A stretch of 64,000 bases of DNA from Flammeovirga aprica JL-4 (lineage in GTDB: Bacteria > Bacteroidota > Bacteroidia > Cytophagales > Flammeovirgaceae), in NCBI RefSeq assembly GCF_012844305.1, contig NZ_JABANE010000013.1, forward strand, positions 45,474 through 109,473, given 5' to 3'. Of this stretch, positions 10,638 through 19,001 are shown one piece after another. Position 1 is the stretch's first letter. Each line of letters starts with the position of its first letter. Both the position numbers and the translations under genes were made by a program. The notes beneath the pieces were generated by a model. It was given only the letters and a program-made list of their open reading frames with translations. It was not told where the DNA came from and ran no database searches.

Positions 10638-10673
10638 ACGGGAGTCTGGGATCTTCTCGGATTCCCGTTTTTA
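10638..10673 (+). terminator. terminator-like hairpin between atpD and atpC
   Basis: ACGGGA with an extended, partly G-T paired stem of about 14 bp closes with TCCCGT and runs into TTTTT. It lies 30 bases after the atpD stop, so it should reduce read-through into atpC. Confidence 0.7.
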
Positions 10674-10750
10674 ATTTAGGGAGTAGGAAGTTGTACACAT
10701 TGACTGCTTCTACCTCTCAAACATAATTTACTTTAATAAATTTATTTATC

Positions 10751-10996
10751 ATGTTTGTTGAATTAATTACTCCTGATAAAAAATATTTTGAAGGTGAAGC
10801 TACAGGTGTGAAAGTTCCTGGTATCAACGGGGAATTTGAAATGCTTGATAGACACGCCAACATCATCTCAAGCTTAGCAAAAGGTGATGTTCGTATCGCC
10901 AACGGTAAAGACCTTACTACTTTCACTGTTGACGGCGGTACTATCGAGATGCTTGACAACAAGCTAGTAATTCTAGCAGAAGCTGTATTAAGCTAA
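10751..10996 (+). CDS. atpC: F1F0 ATP synthase subunit epsilon
   Basis: Part of the central stalk; its N-terminal beta sandwich binds gamma and the c-ring. The 81 residues cover only this sandwich (ELITPDKKYFEGEATGVKVP, GEFEMLDRHANIISSLAKGD, TVDGGTIEMLDNKLVILAEA); the C-terminal two-helix inhibitory domain of longer epsilons is absent, which is normal in the phylum. It follows atpD by 142 bases, with a hairpin terminator in the gap and a strong terminator behind it. Confidence 0.95.
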   Translation: MFVELITPDKKYFEGEATGVKVPGINGEFEMLDRHANIISSLAKGDVRIANGKDLTTFTVDGGTIEMLDNKLVILAEAVLS

Positions 10997-11020
10997 GCAT
11001 CATCACATAGCATTATGATT

Positions 11021-11046
11021 AAGGACGATTTTATCGTCCTTTTTTT
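11021..11046 (+). terminator. terminator of atpC
   Basis: AAGGACGAT-TTT-ATCGTCCTT followed by a T run; a compact 9-bp stem 24 bases after the atpC stop. Confidence 0.92.
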
Positions 11047-11106
11047 ATGCTTAAAAATGAATGTAACGTTTCGCATATAATCCAATAAGAGTCTTATAAA
11101 AACAAA

Positions 11107-11146
11107 AACACCTCACTAATTTAATAATGAGGTGAAAACTATACTA
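11107..11146. repeat. first copy of a small hairpin repeat (CACCTCA...TGAGGTG)
   Basis: AACACCTCA, a 14-base loop region and TGAGGTGAAAACTATACTA. A second copy with the same flanking bases is at 11394-11433. The arms form a 7-bp stem. A second small hairpin (ACCCT...AGGGT) follows directly. Confidence 0.45.
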
Positions 11147-11393
11147 GCATACCCTTATCTAACAGTAGAGGGTAAAATAATATCCACAAAATCTTGATTA
11201 AATATTGGCTTTAAGTAAATGCTCAGAAATTTAGTCGCATATTTTGGTGTTATTAAGAGAAATAGTATTGTTTTTTTAGAACCGTTAAAAAAATTCCTTC
11301 TAGTACTTTAAGCTTTATTACTCATTGCTAATCATATATTTAAGTTCACTCCTAACATTTGATATATTTTTATTTATACAATAAATTCATTTA

Positions 11394-11433
11394 AAACACC
11401 CCACCACAAGATGAGGTGAAAACTGAACTATTC
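11394..11433. repeat. second copy of the small hairpin repeat
   Basis: AACACCCCA, loop, TGAGGTGAAAACTGAACTA; same orientation as the copy at 11107, 287 bases downstream. Both lie in the gene-free stretch 11047-11721 between atpC and the polysaccharide locus, which otherwise shows no convincing coding frame. Confidence 0.45.
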
Positions 11434-11721
11434 TCTTCCCGATTCCCATCAAAAGAAGATATATACAACATAACTTGTGATTATTTGATGCCTGTTAGCT
11501 AAGTGAGAGCATAACAAATAATTTGCTTGCATACAGAAATAGTTTAGCTTTTTTATATGAACCGAAGCAGAGTACAATGACTCTATTTCTTGTTTTCTAT
11601 ATTTATTCAATATTAACCGCTAAACAATTTATTTACAAATATTTACTAAATTATTTTCAAGTGTTTTTTCACTTTTATGAAATTGAAAATGGTGCATTGT
11701 GTTATTGAAAATTTCGTAACA

Positions 11722-11768
11722 AAAAAAGAGTCACAAACCTTAAAATTACAGGTTTATGACTCTTTTAA
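11722..11768. terminator. terminator at the end of the polysaccharide operon
   Basis: AAAAGAGTCA(C/T)AAACCT and AGGTTTATGACTCTTTT form a ~17-bp stem with one mismatch and A/T runs on both sides, 22 bases after the last minus-strand gene. Confidence 0.85.
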
Positions 11769-11790
11769 ATATTTTCTTAATGAAAGGTTA

Positions 11791-13173
11791 TTAATAAGCC
11801 TTTTCATCTCCATTTACAATCCCCATCACTGTATCAAAAATTATTTGAACATCGAACCATAAACTCCAATTATTAACATAAAATCGATCAAGCTTCACTC
11901 GTCCTTTCATTGCATACTCATCGTTTTCCGTTTCTCCTCTATATCCTCTTGCTTGAGCAAGACCCGTAATACCAGGTTTTACTAAATGACGAGACATGAA
12001 CTTCTCAACCACTTTAGAATATTCTTCAGTGTGACGCAACATATGAGGTCTTGGCCCTACCACAGACATATTACCGATAAATACATTAAAGAACTGTGGA
12101 AGTTCATCAATAGAAGTTTTGCGAATAAATGCTCCAACCTTAGTGATTCTCATATCACCCTTCGTAGCTTGTTTAGCATCGCTATCAGAATTCACTGCCA
12201 TTGACCTAAACTTGTAACACCAAAATGCTCTACCATCTTTCCCTGTTCTTTTCTGTCTAAAGAAAACAGGTCCTTTAGATTCTAGTTTTATAATTAATGT
12301 CATCAATGGTGTTAACCAAGACATCAATAGAACTATTACAGAAAAAGAGAATACCACATCAAAAGCTCTTTTCATTAGCTGATTATGTTGGTCATCCAAT
12401 GGAACTGGAGAAACATCCAATACAGGAATTTCATCATATCGCTCCAAAGTAATCCCTTTAGAAGCAAAACCCCTAAAATCAGTAATTAGCTTCACCTTAA
12501 TCATGTGACTTTCTCCCCAATCAATTAGCTCACGAATCAATTCATATTCAATATAAGGAATACAACAGTAAACCTCATTCACGCTATTCTCTATAGCAAA
12601 GGATTTGAACTCTGAAAGTTTTCCTTTAACATACATTTCCGTTGACTTATCATCAAAGAAACCTAAAAACCTAAAACCAAATTCAGGGTGAACTCTAAAG
12701 AATTTTCTAACTTCTACTGCTAATGGGCCGTAACCGAGGACTGCTACATTTTTGTAACTAAAACCTTGTCGGCGATACATTCGTACAGCATAGATACCAA
12801 TTACTTTTACTATGAAAACAATTGGTGTCCATATCATATAGGTATTGAGTAGAAACTCTCTTGAGACATTAGCAAACTTAATCCCTACAACAAAAGTAGA
12901 AACAGCCATTCCATGCCATATTAATGCAGAAGTATAGCTTCTTAATACTTTTGTAACCCTTTTAGTTCTTTGAAAAGCATGTGGTTTTAAAGATAATGAA
13001 ATGATGATCCATGCTAGATTTGCAAAAATCCATAGCATGGTATAAGGGTCCTTCTCCAACAAAGGATGTAAACCATTAAACTTTAATAATGTAGCTAACA
13101 CTATTGATAGGTTTAACAGTAATAAATCAAGAACAAAATTGAATGGTTGGAGATATTTTAATTTGCCTGTCAT
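11791..13173 (-). CDS. undecaprenyl-phosphate sugar phosphotransferase (WcaJ type)
   Basis: Starts polymer synthesis by moving a sugar-1-phosphate from a UDP-sugar to undecaprenyl phosphate at the inner membrane. The N-terminal ~115 residues hold four membrane helices, a nucleotide-fold-like region follows (NVAVLGYGPLAVEVRKFF near 140), and the catalytic C-terminal domain starts with a re-entrant helix near residue 266 (KRAFDVVFSFSVIVLL). Motifs RQKRTGKDGRAF, YKFRSM, RKTSIDELPQFFNV, VVGPRPH and KPGITGLAQARGYRG are all present. 460 residues is the normal polytopic length. A possible promoter box TATTTTTG lies at 13199-13206. Sugar specificity (glucose or HexNAc) cannot be read from sequence. 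Confidence 0.93.
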   Translation of the reverse strand: MTGKLKYLQPFNFVLDLLLLNLSIVLATLLKFNGLHPLLEKDPYTMLWIFANLAWIIISLSLKPHAFQRTKRVTKVLRSYTSALIWHGMAVSTFVVGIKFANVSREFLLNTYMIWTPIVFIVKVIGIYAVRMYRRQGFSYKNVAVLGYGPLAVEVRKFFRVHPEFGFRFLGFFDDKSTEMYVKGKLSEFKSFAIENSVNEVYCCIPYIEYELIRELIDWGESHMIKVKLITDFRGFASKGITLERYDEIPVLDVSPVPLDDQHNQLMKRAFDVVFSFSVIVLLMSWLTPLMTLIIKLESKGPVFFRQKRTGKDGRAFWCYKFRSMAVNSDSDAKQATKGDMRITKVGAFIRKTSIDELPQFFNVFIGNMSVVGPRPHMLRHTEEYSKVVEKFMSRHLVKPGITGLAQARGYRGETENDEYAMKGRVKLDRFYVNNWSLWFDVQIIFDTVMGIVNGDEKAY

Positions 13174-13241
13174 ATTTATGAACTAAAAAATTACCACACA
13201 AAAATATAAAAATATGACTTACTAGTAGTAGATTTAATCTA

Positions 13242-13979
13242 TTATTTTCTTAATAACTCTCTAATAACAAGCATAATGAACTTAGTATTTCCTACAAAAT
13301 ACCTTTTAAACATTCTTCTAGGTTCTTGCAAAAATCTATAAAACCATTCTAGTCCTAATTTTTGCATCCACAATGGAGCTCTCTTAACTTTACCAGCCAC
13401 AACATCAAAACTACCACCTACCCCCATTGTAAAGTTAACCTTTGAAAGGATATCTCTATTTTGATGTAAAAAATTTTCCTTAGTTGGAGAACTAATAGCA
13501 ACAAAAAGAATATTAGCTCCACTATTAGCTATTTCTTCAGCTATAGTTCTCTCTTCTTCTTTTTTGAAATAACCATTACGGTATCCAGCAATAATATCTG
13601 TGGAATATTTTTCTGAATATTTATTTACTACACTTGCTATTACTTCTTCTTTAGCACCAAAAAAGAAAATCTTGAAATTTTCTTTTTCGGCAACTTTTAC
13701 AAGTTCCTCCATTAAATCAATACCAGCAACTCTTTCAGGCAATGGTTGACCTAGTATTTTAGAAGCCCATACAATAGATTGTCCATCAGCATTGATGACA
13801 TCAGCTTCATTAACACTTTGAGCAAGTACTTTGTCAGATTGCATAAGAACTATCTTTCCTGCATTTACTACTGTATGATTAATTGACTTCTTTTCATTAA
13901 TAGTTGAAATAATTAGATCTATTGTTTCATTTAACGTCAAAGAATTAATAATTGTATTTATTATTTTAATTTTTCTCAT
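13242..13979 (-). CDS. WecG/TagA/CpsF family glycosyltransferase (GT26)
   Basis: Peripheral membrane enzyme that adds the second sugar to the lipid-linked first sugar. The family core is clear: NADGQSIVWASKILGQPLPERVAGIDLMEEL (in two parts near residues 68-98), then FFFGAKEEV, AGYRNGYF, FVAISSPTKENF, GVGGSFDVVAGKVKRAPLW and the basic GLEWFYRFLQEPRRM tail. Family members transfer ManNAc or ManNAcA; wecB and wecC in the same locus make UDP-ManNAcA, so that donor is the best guess. 245 residues is standard. It overlaps the acetyltransferase gene upstream by 14 bases. Confidence 0.9.
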   Translation of the reverse strand: MRKIKIINTIINSLTLNETIDLIISTINEKKSINHTVVNAGKIVLMQSDKVLAQSVNEADVINADGQSIVWASKILGQPLPERVAGIDLMEELVKVAEKENFKIFFFGAKEEVIASVVNKYSEKYSTDIIAGYRNGYFKKEEERTIAEEIANSGANILFVAISSPTKENFLHQNRDILSKVNFTMGVGGSFDVVAGKVKRAPLWMQKLGLEWFYRFLQEPRRMFKRYFVGNTKFIMLVIRELLRK

Positions 13980-14511
13980 ATCTATACTTTATTAAAGAAG
14001 CAGGGTTCCCTCCATAAATAGAATATTCTTTATTATCTTTAGTAACAACACTTCCTGCTGCAATAATACTACCTTTCTTTATTGTTATTTTATTTCCTAA
14101 AATAACGTTTGTACCAATCCAAACGTCATTTTCAATTTTAACTAATGTTTTCTTTGAAACTCCTTGTTTATTCATTGGTATATCTAATCTATCAAAATTA
14201 TGATTTGGTCCTAATACAACCAAATTTGGTGCTATCATAACATCATTACCAATAACTAGATTATTAGTAATTCGACTATCATTACCAATACCAGAATTAT
14301 GACCTATCTCAACATCAGCTCCATTTCCAAAATAAATGTTTCGACCTATATCTATATTGTCTCCTGAATATTTAAATATTTGAGAGCAAACGAAACCTCT
14401 GATTTTTCTTATGAATAAACCAACAAATATAGATGTGTTTGAAGGTAATTTTGAAACTATTGAATAATAAATAATCAAAAAGAAATTTGTCTTAATTTTT
14501 TGTATGTTCAT
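13966..14511 (-). CDS. left-handed beta-helix (hexapeptide) acyltransferase
   Basis: Probable O- or N-acetyltransferase acting on a sugar of the exopolysaccharide. Residues about 55-165 show hexapeptide repeats (IGRNIYFGNGADVEIGHNSG, IGNDVMIAPNLVVLGPNHNF, IGTNVILGNKITIKKGSIIA), the catalytic His lies in GPNHNFD, and GSVVTKDNKEYSIYGGNPASLIKYR closes the domain as in WcaF/maltose acetyltransferases. 181 residues. Genes on both sides overlap it, so translation is probably coupled. Substrate is unknown. Confidence 0.87.
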   Translation of the reverse strand: MNIQKIKTNFFLIIYYSIVSKLPSNTSIFVGLFIRKIRGFVCSQIFKYSGDNIDIGRNIYFGNGADVEIGHNSGIGNDSRITNNLVIGNDVMIAPNLVVLGPNHNFDRLDIPMNKQGVSKKTLVKIENDVWIGTNVILGNKITIKKGSIIAAGSVVTKDNKEYSIYGGNPASLIKYRYEKN

Positions 14512-15619
14512 TATATAACCTTATTAATCTATTGACATTATTTTGTATTCGGTAGTCATCTAAACATATTTCCTCTTGCTGCGAATAATCCTTATGACAG
14601 AAATTCTCGAAAATCTCAGGATCAAATTGCTGTGATATAGATAATATCGGTCTACCTGAAAGTGAATAATCAATCAATTTACTAGGAACTTGATTACTAG
14701 AAATATTATTGATATTTATCAAAAAATCCATTTCAGACAACTTCTCTATTAATTCTAATCTTGGTACATTAACGTGAACAATTAATTTGCTTCCTAACTT
14801 TTTTTTATATCTTTCTATAAATTTATCATTTAGCTCCCTACTAAAAATGATAAACTTAAAATCTTCCTCTCTTTGACATAAGTACTCAAAAAAAGACGAC
14901 GGATCTCTCATACCTGAATAAAATAGTCCTGCATATGCAAATGTTGGAATACTATTGCCGGAATATTTTTTTGTCGTTATTTTTTCAAAATTAAATGCTT
15001 GAGGAAAAACTTTAATATTAGATTGTTTTTTATAATAAGTATAGCTAGTAATTGCTTTGTCTGTTGGGATAAATATATAATCAAATTCTTTTAATACCAT
15101 CTTCTCAAGATATTTATATATGGGATTTATTTTAATGTAACTTTGAAAAAAAAAGGGATCGCTATATTCAGCTATTTTCAATTTCGATTTATTTAATTTC
15201 TTATTTTTCTTTAGTCCCTTATACAAACCATAATGAACAGCAAAAGGAAATGAATTAGAAAAAATTATATCATAACCTCTATTTAAATTCGATAAATATA
15301 ACGATAGTGAATTGATAAAATTCTTAAAATAAAAAAATGGATAAAAATAATTAATTACTTTTCTTAAATATTCATTTATTTTTATTGATAGTAAATTATG
15401 ATTTACATTTGAAGAGTTTTTTTCTTCTATAAGATCGCCAATTAATATTACATTAACATTTTTTCTTTTATATATATTAGAATAAAAGATTTTTTTGTTA
15501 GGCAAAATTAAATCAATACTATAACCACGCTCTACAAACTCTTCAATAAGTTCATAGGCTCTAAAAGCCCTTGGGGAATTTTCAGGATAAAAAAAATACG
15601 ATACTAATAATATCTTCAT
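14492..15619 (-). CDS. GT4-like glycosyltransferase
   Basis: Cytoplasmic sugar transferase of GT-B fold. The N-terminal domain starts MKILLVSYFFYPENSPRAF, a form typical of GT4 enzymes with the PxxG-like donor/acceptor groove; the C-terminal domain has YAGLFYSGMRDP near residue 228 and a segment PSKLIDYSLSGRPILSIS near 315, where the GT4 E-x7-E motif is only partly kept. 375 residues. Very AT-rich, with many Lys, Asn and Ile codons, like the rest of the block to 20.2 kb. It overlaps both neighbours (20 and 4 bases). Confidence 0.8.
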   Translation of the reverse strand: MKILLVSYFFYPENSPRAFRAYELIEEFVERGYSIDLILPNKKIFYSNIYKRKNVNVILIGDLIEEKNSSNVNHNLLSIKINEYLRKVINYFYPFFYFKNFINSLSLYLSNLNRGYDIIFSNSFPFAVHYGLYKGLKKNKKLNKSKLKIAEYSDPFFFQSYIKINPIYKYLEKMVLKEFDYIFIPTDKAITSYTYYKKQSNIKVFPQAFNFEKITTKKYSGNSIPTFAYAGLFYSGMRDPSSFFEYLCQREEDFKFIIFSRELNDKFIERYKKKLGSKLIVHVNVPRLELIEKLSEMDFLININNISSNQVPSKLIDYSLSGRPILSISQQFDPEIFENFCHKDYSQQEEICLDDYRIQNNVNRLIRLYNEHTKN

Positions 15620-16884
15620 TTAATTTTATTATTTGAATATCTTACAAAGATAAAGTAAAAGAACGCAAAAATAACAACTCCCTTTTGTCTATATAAAATA
15701 TTTTCAATAAACATGAATAAAGAAAAAGAAATCATTATAGAAGAATAAATGTCTACTTTTAAATTTTGAAAAGATTTATATAAGTGTGACAGAATAAAAG
15801 TAACAAAAGGTATAAACCCAATAATACCATAACATATTAAAATATCTAAATATTGATTATGAGTATGAGCATTATTCAAATATGCCCAAGAATCCGTTTT
15901 TCTAATATTTTGTAAAGAAGTTAAATAATCTCCACCTCCAACCCCTAACCAAGGATTTTGTATAAATAATTTAAGGGCACTTTGCCAATTTTGAATTCTA
16001 GCATTATCTCCTTCACTTATAAAATTAAGTATTCTAGATAATGTATCTTGAGACCAAAATTTAACATTTAATTCATTAATTAACTCCGAAGCAATACCAG
16101 GCAATACAGATACAAGTAACCAGAGAATAAATAAATTAAATATTAAAGTTAGAATCATTTTTAATTGATTTGAAACATTAATCTTACGCAATATTTTTGT
16201 CAACAAAAACAAATAAAAGAGAGTAAATATCAATAAAACACTGCTTTTTGTAGATAAAATATAAATTATAAATAGCAGGTAAATACTAATTAAAAATCGC
16301 AGAAACACCTTACCGTTAAAATAAAAAATAACTAGTAAAATAGAAATCAGTACATAAAATGATAAATATAATGGTTGCATTATATCTGGTACGATTTCAA
16401 TAATAAAATTCCTATGGTAATGGGTTATTAATCTATATAAAGGCTCTTCATTCTCAAAAATATGTTGTATAACACAATAGTTTATTTTGAGTGAGATTAG
16501 CATAACACCAGCAATAAACGATTTCAAAAGATTTCCATAGGGTATTTTAAAATCGTGAAAGTTTATTGAAAATAATATCCCTATAACAAGTATATGAACA
16601 CTATCAATTATCTTTGCCCCTGCTTCAATTATATTTTGGTTCTTGAATAATAGGAAAATCTGAATAAAAATAAATACTCCCCATGTTATTAGATGTTTAC
16701 GATACCTAATATCTACACTAGTACAACCTTTTGAGGATAGAAAATAAATCACATACGATATTACAACTAATATTAACGATATATTATAATAGCCAGTATC
16801 TATAGACATCATGAATGATAGTAAACAAAAAGTTATAATCAATAAACTTTTTTTAATACTATCAGTCTTAAAAATATTAATCAT
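15616..16884 (-). CDS. O-antigen ligase/polymerase family membrane protein (Wzy_C type)
   Basis: About ten to twelve membrane helices with a large periplasmic loop. The WLGVGGGDY motif and AHTHNQYLDIL... near residues 315-360 are the signature of the Wzy/WaaL superfamily (PF04932), which joins or polymerises lipid-linked glycans in the periplasm. A longer start at 16917 (433 residues) exists, but the ATG at 16884 (MINIFKTDS, 422 residues) gives the usual 8-base overlap with the gene before it and avoids a 41-base overlap. A second polymerase-like protein lies two genes upstream, so one may be polymerase and the other ligase. Confidence 0.82.
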   Translation of the reverse strand: MINIFKTDSIKKSLLIITFCLLSFMMSIDTGYYNISLILVVISYVIYFLSSKGCTSVDIRYRKHLITWGVFIFIQIFLLFKNQNIIEAGAKIIDSVHILVIGILFSINFHDFKIPYGNLLKSFIAGVMLISLKINYCVIQHIFENEEPLYRLITHYHRNFIIEIVPDIMQPLYLSFYVLISILLVIFYFNGKVFLRFLISIYLLFIIYILSTKSSVLLIFTLFYLFLLTKILRKINVSNQLKMILTLIFNLFILWLLVSVLPGIASELINELNVKFWSQDTLSRILNFISEGDNARIQNWQSALKLFIQNPWLGVGGGDYLTSLQNIRKTDSWAYLNNAHTHNQYLDILICYGIIGFIPFVTFILSHLYKSFQNLKVDIYSSIMISFSLFMFIENILYRQKGVVIFAFFYFIFVRYSNNKIK

Positions 16885-17854
16885 ACAACTTGACAATTTT
16901 CCTTGCAATTGTTTCATTATCTAGCTCTAACTCTTTTAATTTATTGATCGAATTCTCTGCTAAATTAGTCTTTTTCTCAAGGATTTTTTCAATTGCTTTT
17001 ACATAAGTATCAACATTATCTCCACTAATAACATAACAATCATCCACTTTATCTAAAACAACATCAACATCTCCTACTTTTCTAGAAACCACAGGAGTAT
17101 TACATGCCAAAGCCTCTTTTACTACTTGTGGAGATCCTTCTGAAATTGATGTTAACAGTAAACAATTTGCCTCAATTAACTCCCTGCGTATTTCAGATCT
17201 ACTTAACCCTCTAAAAGCTATCACCTCAATATCATCTTTATTTCTTTTTCTTAAACGTTCAATTATTTCACTAAACAGTTTATAATTTTTTTCCTTTCTT
17301 AGTGGATCTGAAGGAAAGATTATTTTAATTAAGTTACTCCCATGTTTTTGTTTAAAAGTTTCATTTTTTGTTCTTTTAAAATAATTGACATTGACCCCAC
17401 ACGGTATTATAGAAATATTAGTATTATATTTTAATAAAATATCTTTCATTTTTGAATTAACAACAATTAGATTATCAGCTTTTCTAGCTAGTATTTTTGA
17501 TAAATAAGTTTGAATATTTTTCTTAAGTGAATTATCTCCTTCAAGAATATCACTACCATGGAATGTTATTATAACTTTTAAATTTTTAGGCTTGAAAAGT
17601 AATAAGAATAATCCAGAAATTGAGTAGTGAATATGTATTATTGAATATTTAAATCGAATAATTTTTAAAATAATTTTTAACTGTGCTACTGTATATCTAT
17701 AAAATGTAGAATACTGCCTCAAATTAAAAACTTCAAAAAAATAATCAGAATTATCTTCAATTGCATCTAACTGCTCTTTTACAAAGATTCCTGATAAATT
17801 ATCATTTTGATCCAAAGGGTACATTGCAGTTATACATAAAATTTTCTTTTTCAT
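16877..17854 (-). CDS. GT4 family glycosyltransferase
   Basis: GT-B fold transferase. It starts MKKKILCITAMYPLDQNDNLSG, has FHGSDILEGDN near residue 100 and NLIVVNSKMKDIL with IIPCGVNVNYF near 150, then the C-terminal donor-binding segment SEGSPQVVKEALACNTPVVS, in which the two glutamates of the EX7E motif are visible. 325 residues is short for GT4 because the first domain is compact. Probably builds the repeat unit of the polysaccharide. It overlaps the preceding gene by 53 bases, an unusually long overlap in this operon. Confidence 0.87.
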   Translation of the reverse strand: MKKKILCITAMYPLDQNDNLSGIFVKEQLDAIEDNSDYFFEVFNLRQYSTFYRYTVAQLKIILKIIRFKYSIIHIHYSISGLFLLLFKPKNLKVIITFHGSDILEGDNSLKKNIQTYLSKILARKADNLIVVNSKMKDILLKYNTNISIIPCGVNVNYFKRTKNETFKQKHGSNLIKIIFPSDPLRKEKNYKLFSEIIERLRKRNKDDIEVIAFRGLSRSEIRRELIEANCLLLTSISEGSPQVVKEALACNTPVVSRKVGDVDVVLDKVDDCYVISGDNVDTYVKAIEKILEKKTNLAENSINKLKELELDNETIARKIVKLYD

Positions 17855-19001
17855 ATGATGTTTTAATTATTGCAAAAATTAAAATAAATATCTGAAATGT
17901 ATAATATGAATAAATAACATTTTCAGTAAAAAGACGTAAAATGAATAGTAATAAGATAAATAATATAACCAGATTTTTCTTCTTACAAGAAATCCAAACG
18001 ATTTTAAATACTGTGTATATAAACAGACCAAAAATTATTAAACCAAAATCAAATAAGATTAAAATAAAGTCATTATGAGGCATTATTCCATCCCAAACTA
18101 ACTTAAAATTCATTACCCCATGACCAAAAATCATACTACATAAACTGCTTTTATCTAAAAAATAAATATAGTATTTACACCATGCATATACTCTCCAAAC
18201 TAATGAACTAGTTACTGATTTATTGATTTCTTGAACAGAAGATCCTCTTCTAACTTCAGACAAAAATTCATTAAAAGATAATTCTTGAAAAACATTAAAT
18301 ATTCCAAATACTTTATTGTGAAGAATTGGATTAAAGGTTAATAATAACAGATAAAAACAGAAGAAGGAAAAAACAGAAACTAAGAAATAAAAGAAAAATG
18401 TTCTAACATTTATTTGTCTTATTGGTAAGAAAGATGTTAGAGTAATTAAAAAAGATCCAGTTGAGGTTGACAAAAAACCTATCAAAGTTAATGCTATCTT
18501 ATATTTAAGTGGTAAATCAAAATATATTATTAATATCAATAAAAACACAATAACATTACCAAGCAAATTAACATGTTCAAAAAAACCTATTTCTCTTAAT
18601 GCAATTTTACCCACCAAAAGGCTATATGTATAAATAATGATAAATAGATTCATAAATATCAATATTAGATATTTGGATAGTTTCACCATCTGATCTCTAG
18701 ATATCTTTAGTAGACAATAACGCAATAAATTATACGATATATAAAAAGTTATTATCTTAACAAGCCATATAAGATCTGCATTTAAAAAAAAATACTGAAT
18801 AAGAAAAAATATTATCACAAAAGAAATCTCTATTATTTTTTCAATTTTAACAAATTGAATCTTATTTATTAATAATCCTAGAATTAAATATGCATTTGAA
18901 AAAATAAAAATTAACAACCGAAATGGAGTTAATATATCAAGAATTAATATTACAAAAATATAAACTAATAAAAATTTAAAGTATGATATTTTCAAATTCA
19001 T
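17802..19001 (-). CDS. polysaccharide polymerase-like membrane protein (Wzy)
   Basis: Highly hydrophobic, about eleven membrane helices in 399 residues, extremely rich in Ile, Leu and Phe. A periplasmic loop near residues 255-320 with GHGVMNF and MPHNDFILILFDFG matches the P-H-N region of Wzy polymerases, which extend the glycan at the outer face of the inner membrane. Family-level sequence conservation is low, so the call rests on topology, this motif and position beside the flippase. Overlaps: 53 bases with the GT4 gene and 4 bases with the flippase gene. Confidence 0.78.
   Translation of the reverse strand: MNLKISYFKFLLVYIFVILILDILTPFRLLIFIFSNAYLILGLLINKIQFVKIEKIIEISFVIIFFLIQYFFLNADLIWLVKIITFYISYNLLRYCLLKISRDQMVKLSKYLILIFMNLFIIIYTYSLLVGKIALREIGFFEHVNLLGNVIVFLLILIIYFDLPLKYKIALTLIGFLSTSTGSFLITLTSFLPIRQINVRTFFFYFLVSVFSFFCFYLLLLTFNPILHNKVFGIFNVFQELSFNEFLSEVRRGSSVQEINKSVTSSLVWRVYAWCKYYIYFLDKSSLCSMIFGHGVMNFKLVWDGIMPHNDFILILFDFGLIIFGLFIYTVFKIVWISCKKKNLVILFILLLFILRLFTENVIYSYYTFQIFILIFAIIKTSYEKENFMYNCNVPFGSK

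Noticed and set aside
11523..11862. Two overlapping 61-codon plus-strand frames after atpC
   Set aside because: One runs across the operon terminator hairpin and into the antisense of the sugar transferase gene, and neither has a family pattern. They look like chance frames in AT-rich sequence.
17802..17854. 53-base overlap as evidence of a frameshift between polymerase and GT4 genes
   Set aside because: Both frames start and end with family-consistent sequence: the GT4 protein has its expected MKKKILCITAMYP start and the polymerase has complete helices, so a true overlap is simpler.
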